From positions 3,037,501 through 3,101,500 of the forward strand of contig CM064666.1 in NCBI GenBank assembly GCA_032717465.1: a DNA stretch of 64,000 nucleotides, written 5' to 3'. The notes under the pieces were generated by a model, which was not told the origin of the DNA, did no database searches, and was given only the letters and a program-made list of their open reading frames with translations. The position numbers and the translations under genes were made by a program. This stretch comes from Coenobita brevimanus. Taxonomy: Eukaryota > Arthropoda > Malacostraca > Decapoda > Coenobitidae. How positions within the stretch are numbered: the stretch's first letter is position 1; every line of letters begins with the position of its first letter. This document shows, piece by piece, positions 56,309-64,000 of the stretch.

Positions 56309-56895
56309 GAGTTGATGTTAGGCAAAACTAAAAAATCTCATACATTGCTGTGGAAAAATAACTGTCAAGAATAAAGTAAAGAGACAAAGCCATGAGTCAG
56401 CCCAGCTGTGCAGTACCCTCCATGCATAGATCAACCATTCCATGACATCACACTCGAGTCTCTTTGTTATGATCCATAAATGCGATTTATAGTGAATACT
56501 GTACAAAAGTATCTTAAAGTGATACATAAACACGTCATTAGAATCTCTGAGGTTCAATTTGAAATGACGCAAAAAATGCGTCATTGGAATCTCAAAAGGT
56601 TAATACTGAGTTGTAACAGATTAACACAAGAATATGATGCTAGTCATGAAGAAACCCTACTGTGAAAAGATGTAGAGCCATTGTTTTCTCTTATTCTGCC
56701 TCTTAATTACGTGAACTAAGGTTTTAAATGTAAATAATCTATCCTCGTTAACTTAAAGAGATGTAAAAGAACATCATGAGCCGTCCCTACAACACACAAA
56801 ATTGAAGGGTGCAATATACAGACCACCCTATACACGTTATGAAAAATGACATTGCCGTAAAATGATACGATGAAGCGTTGCATTTTCTCTCCTTA
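56309..56895. other. Intron 2, one orphan TTAA-type end
   Basis: TTAA at 56600-56603 is preceded by an end that reverse-complements to CCTTTTGAGATTCC, then hairpin AATGACGCA-TTTTT-TGCGTCATT. No partner end found to the left. No gene. Confidence 0.45.
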
Positions 56896-56896
56896 C

Positions 56897-57030
56897 CTAA
56901 ATTCTCAAACAAGGAAAAGATCTTGAATGACAAGAAATCCGCCCGTCCGTGCAAGGAGGGGTTGGAGAAGGCCGCCTTGATGAGCTGATAATCTGACACC
57001 ACTACCACTACTCTGCTGCCCAGCCGTATT
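56897..57030 (-). CDS. P450 exon 2
   Basis: Acceptor TTTGTGTTTCAG, donor GTAAGG. 134 bp complete a Thr codon from exon 1b, then 44 codons, ending phase 1. Reads IRLGSRVVVVVSDYQLIKAA, FSNPSLHGRADFLSFKIF, SLFENL: the beta-1 strands and B helix of a clan 2 P450 (usual LGxxxVVVVSDxxLIKExF...RPxFxxF). The acceptor side is the last unit of a minisatellite that fills intron 1. Confidence 0.88.
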
Positions 57031-58275
57031 CTGAAACACAAAGGGATCTACTGTTTATTAACCCAACTGAACCAAACTTAATTAAACCTATTTTAGCCTA
57101 TCTTAACCTAACCTAACGTAATATATAATAATTTTAAACCTAACACATCCATCACCATCCTGCTGCCCAGCCTGAATCTGAAACACCAGGAGAATCATTA
57201 TTTTGTTAACCAAACTGACTAGAACCGAACCTAACGTAACCTGTACTGACCTAAACTATCTAAACCTAACCTGGCTTAACCTAGCCTATCCACCATCAGT
57301 ACCGTGCTGCCCGACCACAGTCTGAACACCAGCTAAACCACCCTCTGTTAACCCACAATAGAACCAAACTTAGTCTAACCTAACTTAATCTAACCAAACA
57401 TAACCTCCCTGTCCACTACCATTTTCCTGCTGCCAAACCGCAGTTTGAAATATTAGCGAATCCATCATTTGATAACCGAACTGAACAGAAACTGAAGCAA
57501 ACCTACAGTAATATGAACTAACTTAACCTGTCTTAACCTAACTTATTTAGACCTAACCTAAGGCTGCTGAACCTGTCAACAACCACCACCCTAATCCCCA
57601 AAATCATTCTGGAGCAGCAACGGATCCACCATTAGGTAACCGAACAGAACAGAATACAACACAACAGGACCTATTTTAATTTAACCTAATCTAATCTAGC
57701 CTATCCACCACCACTACCCTGCTACCCACCTGCAGTCTGAACACAAGAGGATCCACATTTTCCTAACCTAACTGAACCCAGCCTGGCTTAAACTCACTTA
57801 ATTAACAGCTATCGAAATCTAACTTAACCTAATCTGCTTAAACCTAACTTGACCTAATTATCCACCACCATCACCCTGCTGCCCAACTTGAAGCCGAAAC
57901 ATCAGCGGATCCATCATTTGTTAACCAAAGCGAGCCAGTTCAACCAAACAAATTCAAACCTATTTTAACCCTACCTAAGCAGACTTAACCAGTCTTAACC
58001 TAAACTATCCAAACCTTTCCAAGCCAATCCAAACCTGTCCACCACCACAACTTGCGGATATGATAACCGAACTAAACCTAGCCTACCCTTACCTAATCTT
58101 ATTAACCTGTTGCAATCTAATGTATCTTGACCTAACCAAAACTAACCAAATTTTACCAGAGATGGATTCACCATTTTTAACCTAACCTAATCTAACCAAA
58201 CTTAACTTACCCTACCCTACTTCCCTAACCTAACCTAACCTATCTTGCTGCCCAACCATATTCTGAAACAAACAT
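57031..58275 (-). repeat. Minisatellite derived from the exon 2 acceptor region, with CCTAA spacers
   Basis: About eight units, at roughly 57150-57190, 57287-57333, 57410-57462, 57577-57630, 57700-57752, 57860-57920, 58035-58060 and 58240-58275. On the minus strand units read like TGGTGTTTCAG then xLQVGSRVVVVD, FKLGSRVMVVD or FRLGSRMVMDV against IRLGSRVVVVVSD of exon 2. Five of eight keep AG at the acceptor. Spacers are GGTTAACAAATGGTGGATCC and GGTTAGGTTAGG runs. Spacing is about 120-200 bp. Confidence 0.8.
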
Positions 58276-58389
58276 GTACAAAGCATGAATGGAACCAGTG
58301 TCATGATGACAATTATGGTTTATTTACTTATCAGTCTATCAACTGGTCACTTATTTCCTTAGCAGTACATTAGTGAGCCTCAGCATCAT

Positions 58390-58392
<3 letters not shown>

Positions 58393-58427
<35 letters not shown>
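58393..58427 (+). repeat. (CT)n then (AATC)n
   Basis: CT run of ~34 bp followed by AATCAATCAATCAATC, in intron 1 close to exon 1b's donor. Confidence 0.95.
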
Positions 58428-58428
<1 letters not shown>

Positions 58429-58483
58429 CAATCAATCAATCAAATAATGGCGTCTCTCCACGCTGTCATTCTAATATACTCAC

Positions 58484-58583
58484 GTGAACATATCGCCAAA
58501 CTTGTTCTTAAGCTTGCGTAAGTAGGCAGGCAATGATGTACCGTGGCCAGGGAGGGCGCCAATTAAAGGAAGACCCCATACTC
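58484..58583 (-). CDS. P450 exon 1b (first recognised coding exon)
   Basis: Acceptor TTTTTCAG, donor GTGAGTA. 100 bp: two bases completing a Gly, 32 codons VWGLPLIGALPGHG...LRKLKNKFGDMF, then two bases of Thr. This is the region after the PPG hinge (PPGPxGLPLIG...KYGDIFT). The upstream exon must end with G and encode the anchor; not found between here and 64000, where the space is filled by a Tigger element and RTE. Confidence 0.85.
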
Positions 58584-58589
58584 CTGAAA

Positions 58590-58845
58590 AACACATCATC
58601 ATCATCATCATCATCGTCATCCCTTTCATCATCGTTGTCATCGTCACTGTTATCGCTTTCGTCGTCATAGTCATCATCGTCATCATTATCATCATTATCA
58701 TCGCCGTCGTCATTGTCATCGTCATTATTTTTATCGTCATACTCATCATCTACATCATTATCATCACCATCGTCGTCATGATAACCGTCGTCGTGAACAT
58801 CATCATTATCTTGACCACCATGATCATCATCATCATCGTAATGCG
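58590..58845 (+). repeat. (CAT)n-type trinucleotide array
   Basis: CATCAT/CGTCAT repeats immediately upstream of the exon 1b acceptor on the transcribed strand; the Asp/Met-rich ORFs are artefacts. Confidence 0.9.
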
Positions 58846-59068
58846 CATAAATCCCACTGGATCCCAGGGGTGCTGGGCGAGGCATTGCGCTGGGAGGGTA
58901 CTAAGCATACCGCCCTCCGCCTATCGGCTCATAGTTGCGAAGCTCATAGGTCCCTACCTGGGGGTTCCCTACTTTATAAAGACTTAAAAAATCCCAGTTC
59001 TGTCCAGTACTCGGGACACTGGGCTCCAATGGATTAAAGAGACTGATAGGTTTGCCAGTCATTTTATA
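58846..59068. other. No gene recognised
   Basis: Mixed sequence (CTATAAAG-like string at 58975) with no recognisable exon. Confidence 0.4.
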
Positions 59069-59174
59069 TTATATATATATATATATATATATGTATATAG
59101 ATAGATAGATATAGATATAGACAGATAGATAGATAGATAGATAGATGTGTGTGTATATATATATATATATATAT
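59069..59174 (+). repeat. (TA)n/(GATA)n microsatellite
   Basis: TA run, GATA-type repeats, then TA run up to the Tigger left end. Confidence 0.9.
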
Positions 59175-59529
59175 AGTAATCCCCATAATATCCGGACACC
59201 CAATTTCCGGACATCCCCAATTACTGGATATTTTTGTCCCGGGATCCAATATTCCCAAAATGGGCCAAAAATAGCAAAAATTTCGAAAAAATCCGTCTTT
59301 TTCCCGCCTGTAATTTGAAGTTGGCACGCGCAGTGCGGGCCAGCTGTGTTTTGGTGTGTCGTTCCGCCGACATTCGCTAGAGCGCCCCAGCATCCTCCCC
59401 ACTTACTGCCCGGCTCTCATTGTGTGTGCACGCTCGTTGTCATGGCTGCCCACGTGCTCGCTTTTGTGGTGGTGCCTTACCTGCTGCAGGCTCTCCTACT
59501 GCTCTCGTGCCTCTTCTTCGTGTGTGTGA

Positions 59530-61422
59530 TGATGGCCCTGCCGCCTGAGAAGAGGAAGAGAGTGGTTTTGACTCTGGAGAAGAAGAGGGAGATATTGGAC
59601 AAGGTAGATGCGGGATGGTCTCCCTCTCGCATCCTTCGTGAATTTGGCCAGATCTACTTTGTTTGATATCAAGAGGTCCCGAAACAAACTCATGCAGTAC
59701 ACAGCTGACTTCTTGTCGAAAAGCAAATGCAACGTGGAGAGGAAGGTGATGTTTACTCTCAAGTATGCAGAAGTCGACCACTCCACGTTGATTTGGTATC
59801 AACAGCAACGTGCTGCTGGTGTGATGGTGCATGGCATGGAGCTGAAGGCTGCTGCTGAGAAGTTCACAAGGCTTCACGAAGTCCTTGACTTCAAGGCATC
59901 GGAAGGTTGGCTCTTCGCGTTCGAGTTATAACATGGCCTTACCAACCGTAAGTCTCATGGCGAAGCTTTGGACACCAACGAGGATGGAATAGATGAGGTT
60001 CGGCACAAGGTGAAGCACTTGATCAACAGGGAGGGCCTCACTCTCGGTTAAGTCTACAACGCTGACGAAACTGGCTTATTCTATCACTCTTTGCCTATGA
60101 ACACTCTAGCCGAGGAGACGGAGAAGCATGTACCTGGCTGCAAGCTCTGAAAGCAATGGATACCTGCTTTGTGTTGTGCCAATGCTAACAGCATGCACCG
60201 GCTCAAGCCCATTATTGTTGGCCGTGCAAAGCAGCTTTGGTGTCTTCGTGGGGTGATGGATGTCCTTCCTGTCGTCTGGTACCATTCCTTGGAGGCATGG
60301 TTCACTGCCTAGATCATCAAAGACTGGTTCCACCGCCATTTCGTCAAGGATGTCATCCCTTACCAGATGGAGAAACTGGGAATCCCACGCGACCAGGTAA
60401 ATGCCCTCCTTCTCGACAATGCACATGCTCACCCATGCGACAAGGACTTGGTGGCTGAGAATGGCCGCATTAGGTGCATGTTTCTGCCACCTAATACTAC
60501 TGCTCTCATCCAACCAATGGACCAAGGAGTGATCGTGGCAACGAAGAGGCTGTACAGACGGAAGTTCCTGGACGAGGTGATGGTTGTTCTCAAGGATGAG
60601 GACGAGCGCAGGGAGGGACAGGACACGTGAGGCCAGCGGAGTTTGGAAAACCTTCGCCTCTACAATATCAAGTCTGCCATCTACAACTGGGCCAGTGCTT
60701 GGAAGGAAATCCCTGTCAAGACTCTAGAAAATGGTTGATCTCGTCTGCTTCTCGGAACGGATGTGGAGCACGATTTCCTAGGTATTGATGTGGATGACTT
60801 CCATGCACATCTACGTGTGCATGGGGACGATGTTGATGTGGACGAAGTGCGTGAGTGGTTGGATGACGATGAGGGCGATCCTGGGTACCAGACATTGTCT
60901 GATATCGAGATCACATCTTCAGTTGCAGGTGTCAGTACCCAGCTTGAAGATTCTGATGAGGACGGTGACGATGATGCAGACTCCTCTCAGCGTGACACTA
61001 CTCCAGCCATCCCCAAGCTAAGCGCACTCTGGGAACACCTAGAGTTCGTTCTGGACTACCCGGAGCACCCGGACTGCAACAGGGAGATGGGGCCCTTGGG
61101 ACTTGTGGAGGAAGTGCATGCTTTCAGGCAGCGCATCATTAATCGTCAAAATCGTCGTTCCTTGCGTCAATCAACCATTGACAGCTTTTTCAGGCCCGTG
61201 ACCCCCACTGTGCCCAGCCCTGGCTCCACTCCATTGCCTCCCCAAGACAGGCCCTCATGCTCCGAGCCACAGCCCAGCACATCAGGTGCGGTGGAGTCAC
61301 CACTCGACGTGAGTTTGCGCCTTTCTTCAGAGTTGTCTGCAGTGCATACGCCATCACCACGACCCAGCGGCGCACCTCTAGGTCACCTGCAAGAGCTACG
61401 TTTAGACTCTGACAGTGATTAG
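59530..61422 (+). pseudogene. Tigger/CENPB-family transposase, pseudogene
   Basis: N-terminal helix-turn-helix: PPEKRKRVVLTLEKKREILD...SPSRILREFG, then after a one-base shift STLFDIKRSRNKL; second HTH (CENPB-type) around 59720-59900 (FTLKYAEVDHSTLIWYQQQR). DDE domain: YNADETGLFY (60060), LLLDNAHAHP (60410), FLPPNTTALIQPMDQGVI (60480-60530). C-terminal acidic/Ser-Pro-rich tail to 61422, ending RLDSDSD. In-frame stops near 59929, 60050, 60148, 60312, 60628 and 60738. No function expected. Confidence 0.88.
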
Positions 61423-61812
61423 ACGCCTAGAACTTCTCCACTAGACCACACGGGAATATACAATGTTGTGCAGTGAAAAAAAAAAACAGTGGATAGTGTT
61501 AAGGAATTAGAATTCTGAGTAAAAAGACAAAGATTTAATTGACTTTCAATGTAACGTAAGTTAACTAGAGTGTGTTATGTTTAGAAAATGGTTTTATGAG
61601 TGGAAAGACTTTAAGTGCAGAGTGCAACACTTATTTCATTAAGGTACAATGGAGCGCAAGTATGACAAGAGTGCGCAGTATTAAGAGAATGGAATTCTGA
61701 GTGCAAATGACTAAGTTCAGTGCAAGACTTCATGAACAGTGTACTGCAAATGCTTCAGGAACTCCTTCTTACTGTCAGAGTCTGAGAAGAGGCGGGTTAT
61801 TCATCGAGATGG

Positions 61813-62210
61813 CCAGGAACTTGCTATAAGTACCCAGAATGTTTCATATTGTACTGTATTTTCCATACTTACCTCTAACACCTCATTTCACTCTTTTATA
61901 TCCCTTATTGGTGTGAATAGTGTCTTAGGTGCTATGCATGTGCAGTAGGGAGGTGTTTTTCTGAGTTAGGCTAGGTTAGGGTCCATAACTACCAGTTCAG
62001 GAGCCAGGGACTTGTTGTAAGTACCCAGAATGTTTAATATTGTATAAACTCACCTCTAAAACCTCATTTTATGATTCTTTTGCATTTATTTCAGTCTTTT
62101 ATGTCCCTTATTGGTGTGATTTGGGTCTTAAATAGGTGCAATGCATGTCCAGAGGGAGTTGTATAGGTGTTTTTCTGAGTTAGGGTCCATAAGTACAAGT
62201 CCAGGAGGCT
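61813..62210 (+). repeat. ~200-bp tandem duplication in the Tigger 3' region
   Basis: Two units (about 61813-62003 and 62005-62210) share AAGTACCCAGAATGTTT, CCCTTATTGGTGTGA and GGTGTTTTTCTGAGTTAGG. Confidence 0.85.
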
Positions 62211-62285
62211 GGGGCCAAAATATCTGGATAGGACCACTTTCCAGATGTGCCTTTGGCTCTATTACATCGGATATTGGGGGTGTTA

Positions 62286-62288
<3 letters not shown>

Positions 62289-62341
<53 letters not shown>

Positions 62342-62362
62342 TCATCATCATCATCATCATCA
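62289..62362 (+). repeat. (TA)n then (ATC)n
   Basis: TA run following the Tigger right end, then CATCATCATC, the tail of the next RTE fragment. Confidence 0.95.
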
Positions 62363-62600
62363 GCCATTACAGGTCCACTGCTGAACAAAGGCCTTCCCCA
62401 TCCTTCTCCACGAATTCCTCGACTGAGCCAATCTTTGCCACGTTTTCCCTGCAAATTTCTCTGTCTCTTCGCTCTACCTCCTGTCTGACCTTTTTCAGCT
62501 ACTGTTACAATCTCTTGGTGTCCAGTCAGTCAACCTCTTGCTACATCGGTTATTCGTTATTCTTGCTACATGGCCTTCCCACCTCCATTTCTATATATCT
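62340..62600 (-). mobile_element. RTE-type LINE 3' fragment with (GATGAT)n tail
   Basis: GCCATTACAGGTCCACTGCTG and AACAAAGGCCTTCCCCATCC after (CAT)n form a 3' UTR sequence I associate with RTE-like LINEs in arthropods (recollection). No coding part remains. Confidence 0.5.
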
Positions 62601-62609
62601 ATATATATA

Positions 62610-64000
62610 TCTATATATAGATAGGCTGCTTCCCCCAAGGAAACGGAGGTAGCTGACACAGGACAACACACTCCCAATTTACTCATCCACTCAAACATAT
62701 TCGCATGTTAGCCCCAAAGGGGACAGATCCTCACCACACCACACTGCAAGAGAGTCAACTGTGCAGTGCAATCAGTGTCATCCGCAGCATGGCCCGACAG
62801 CAAAGCTGGTTTACCCCTGCCACACCATCATGGACCCATCCCTTTACCCACACCTGACATAATCAGCTGATCAGACAAAATGCGGGAGAATATCCCCTCA
62901 GTGCTGCGTCATCATTTCTTCATTCACAATTTCTCTCCATTCATTTTTGTCACGCACAGCTACTCTTCCTTGCTCAACAGACATCCCTCTTGCATCCAAC
63001 ACTCTCTTCACACTGTCCATCCATCCTATTCGTTGTCTCCCTCTCAGCCTTACACCTCTCGCCACGGATCTAGTTATCTTTTTCACCATTCACTCTTTAT
63101 CCATTCTCTCCATATGCACAAACCATCACAACACCCTCTGCACAACTTGATCAGGCATCTCCCAGACAACTCCAGTTCTCCTTTGCACTTCATCATTTCT
63201 CACTCAGTCCATACGAGTCATTCCACACATACTCCTCAGACACCTCATCTCCATTACATTCAAACTTTTCCTCTCTGCTACACCCATATTCCATGTTTCA
63301 GTCCCATATAATGCAGTCGGTACCAGAACACCCTCATACAGCCTTCTCTTTACATTCATTCTAAGCAAACAACATCTAAACACTTTTTTTCATTCTTCGC
63401 AGCACCTTTCCTACTTCATTCATTCTAAACTTCACTTCGGCATCTATTCTTCCATTCACAGCAACATGTGATCCTAGATGCTTAAAACACTCTATCTCCT
63501 CAAGCAACTCACCATTCAAAACTATATTCATCCTCGTGCCATCTACCAATCTCGTCCATTTCATCACTTTACTCTTATTCTCATTTACTTTCAATCTCCT
63601 CCTTTCACACACTCTTCCAAACTCTTCTACTAACTGCTAACTGCCTCAATTTCTCCCCTGAATCAACCACCAGTGCAGTATCATCTGCAAACAGCAGCTG
63701 CTTCAGATTCCACTCTCTACCATCAACATTCATCAGACTCAGATCTCCACCTAATACTCTTGCATTCACCTCCCTTACAACGCCATCCATATAAATATTA
63801 AACAACCAAAGCGACATCATACATCCCTGCCGCAGGGCCACTCTCGTGGGAAGCCACTCACTCACAGTATTTCCCACTCTTACACAAGCTCTACTATTTA
63901 CATAAAAACCTTTCACTCCTTTTAGTAACCTACCATCAAGTCCATACAATCTTAAAACAGTCCACAAAGCCTCCCTATCAGTTCTATCATACGCTTCTCC
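62610..64000 (-). mobile_element. RTE-like LINE (family D2), runs off window end
   Basis: 3' UTR starts GGCTGCTTCCCCCAAGG (62625). Minus ORFs: C-terminus (62898-63089, RQRIGWMDSVKRVLDARGMS; 63376-63612, NIVLNGELLEEIECFKHLGS) and RT (63605-63967, LRQGCMMSLWLFNIYMDGV, LLFADDTALVVDSGE). Frames shift near 63380 and 63610. RT palm intact by motif. Confidence 0.85.

Larger units (their letters stand above)
22321..58583 (-). other. CYP2-clan cytochrome P450 gene, four exons in window
   Basis: Exons (transcript order) 58484-58583, 56897-57030, 43963-44181, 22321-22523 join in phase 2, 1, 1 with no stop. The product runs from the residue after the PPG hinge through KFGDMFT-IRLGSR, RADFLSFKIFSLFEN, the C-helix WQNGRR, to RRYDINDEE and WMKVDKV. 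Microsomal P450s are heme monooxygenases anchored in the ER; the order and spacing fit clan 2. Not found: the signal-anchor exon upstream (its last codon base would complete the G of PPG) and downstream exons with the I-helix, ExxR and heme Cys. Introns are 1453, 12715 and 21439 bp. Substrate and subfamily cannot be told. Likely a live gene, since all four exons and splice sites are intact amid decayed repeats. Confidence 0.88.
59175..62288 (+). mobile_element. pogo/Tigger-type DNA transposon, ~3.1 kb, inactive
   Basis: Left end AGTAATCCCCATAATATCCGG and right end, reverse-complemented, CAGTAACACCCCCAATATCC form ~20-bp TIRs inside (TA)n, fitting a TA target. Carries a Tigger-like transposase pseudogene and a 3' region with a ~200-bp tandem duplication. 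Confidence 0.8.

Noticed and set aside
57031..58275. Interpretation as true telomeric DNA because of CCTAACC runs
   Set aside because: The CCTAA motifs are interspersed with exon-derived units and are not a long perfect TTAGG array.
58480..58885. Asp-rich and Met-rich ORFs covering exon 1b
   Set aside because: Upstream parts are the (CAT)n array; only 58484-58583 is supported as an exon.
62141..62652. Tyr/Ile repeat ORFs
   Set aside because: They cross (TA)n and (ATC)n repeats and an RTE 3' UTR.

Overview
The window looks like TE-saturated nuclear DNA from an arthropod, most likely a decapod crustacean (inference). The basis is the mix of Jockey-like and RTE-like LINEs, Gypsy LTR, piggyBac, pogo/Tigger, hAT and Penelope fragments, very long di- and trinucleotide arrays, degenerate CCTAA (arthropod-telomere-like) motifs, and one spliced host gene with huge introns. 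No prokaryotic operon, tRNA, rRNA or CRISPR was seen.

Host gene. Four minus-strand exons of a CYP2-clan cytochrome P450 are recognisable at 58484-58583, 56897-57030, 43963-44181 and 22321-22523. All have open frames, AG/GT borders and matching codon phases at every junction (about 218 residues from the PPG hinge to the F/G region). The first (membrane anchor) exon and the catalytic/heme exons were not found and probably lie outside. Introns of about 1.5, 12.7 and 21.4 kb hold most of the transposons.

Layout. 1-2262: Jockey-like LINE A remnant (minus). 3047-3688: TTAA-flanked MITE. 4309-14113: a minus-strand Gypsy element lacking RT, with an inverted LTR at its 3' end and two LINEs nested inside, one of them a near-intact 3.1-kb ORF at 9325-12468. 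14576-20550: a 6-kb piggyBac with TTAA/TIRs and a broken transposase, inserted in a ~150-bp satellite. 21378-23500: hAT MITE, P450 exon 4 and its decayed partial copies, (TAC)n. 23770-31446: RTE LINE ending in (TA)n, which hosts a solo LTR, which hosts LINE A. 31447-36155: microsatellites, another LINE A with a nested MITE, a minisatellite. 36780-43320: RTE (minus), then a distinctive RT element with Cys-rich termini (plus). 43963-46340: P450 exon 3, a partial copy of it, LINE, RTE and Penelope scraps. 46428-51860: LINE A with two nested TTAA MITEs, then RTE. 52648-54501: TTAA element. 55360-56308: LINE A. 56897-58583: P450 exons 2 and 1b separated by a minisatellite built from the exon 2 splice-acceptor region. 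59175-62288: Tigger/pogo transposon. 62340-64000: RTE fragments.

Most notable observation. Partial copies consisting of a splice acceptor plus the first ~45-80 bp of an exon lie upstream of three successive P450 exons (2, 3 and 4). Exon 2 has about eight such copies in a tandem array. I know of no description of this, but could not search.
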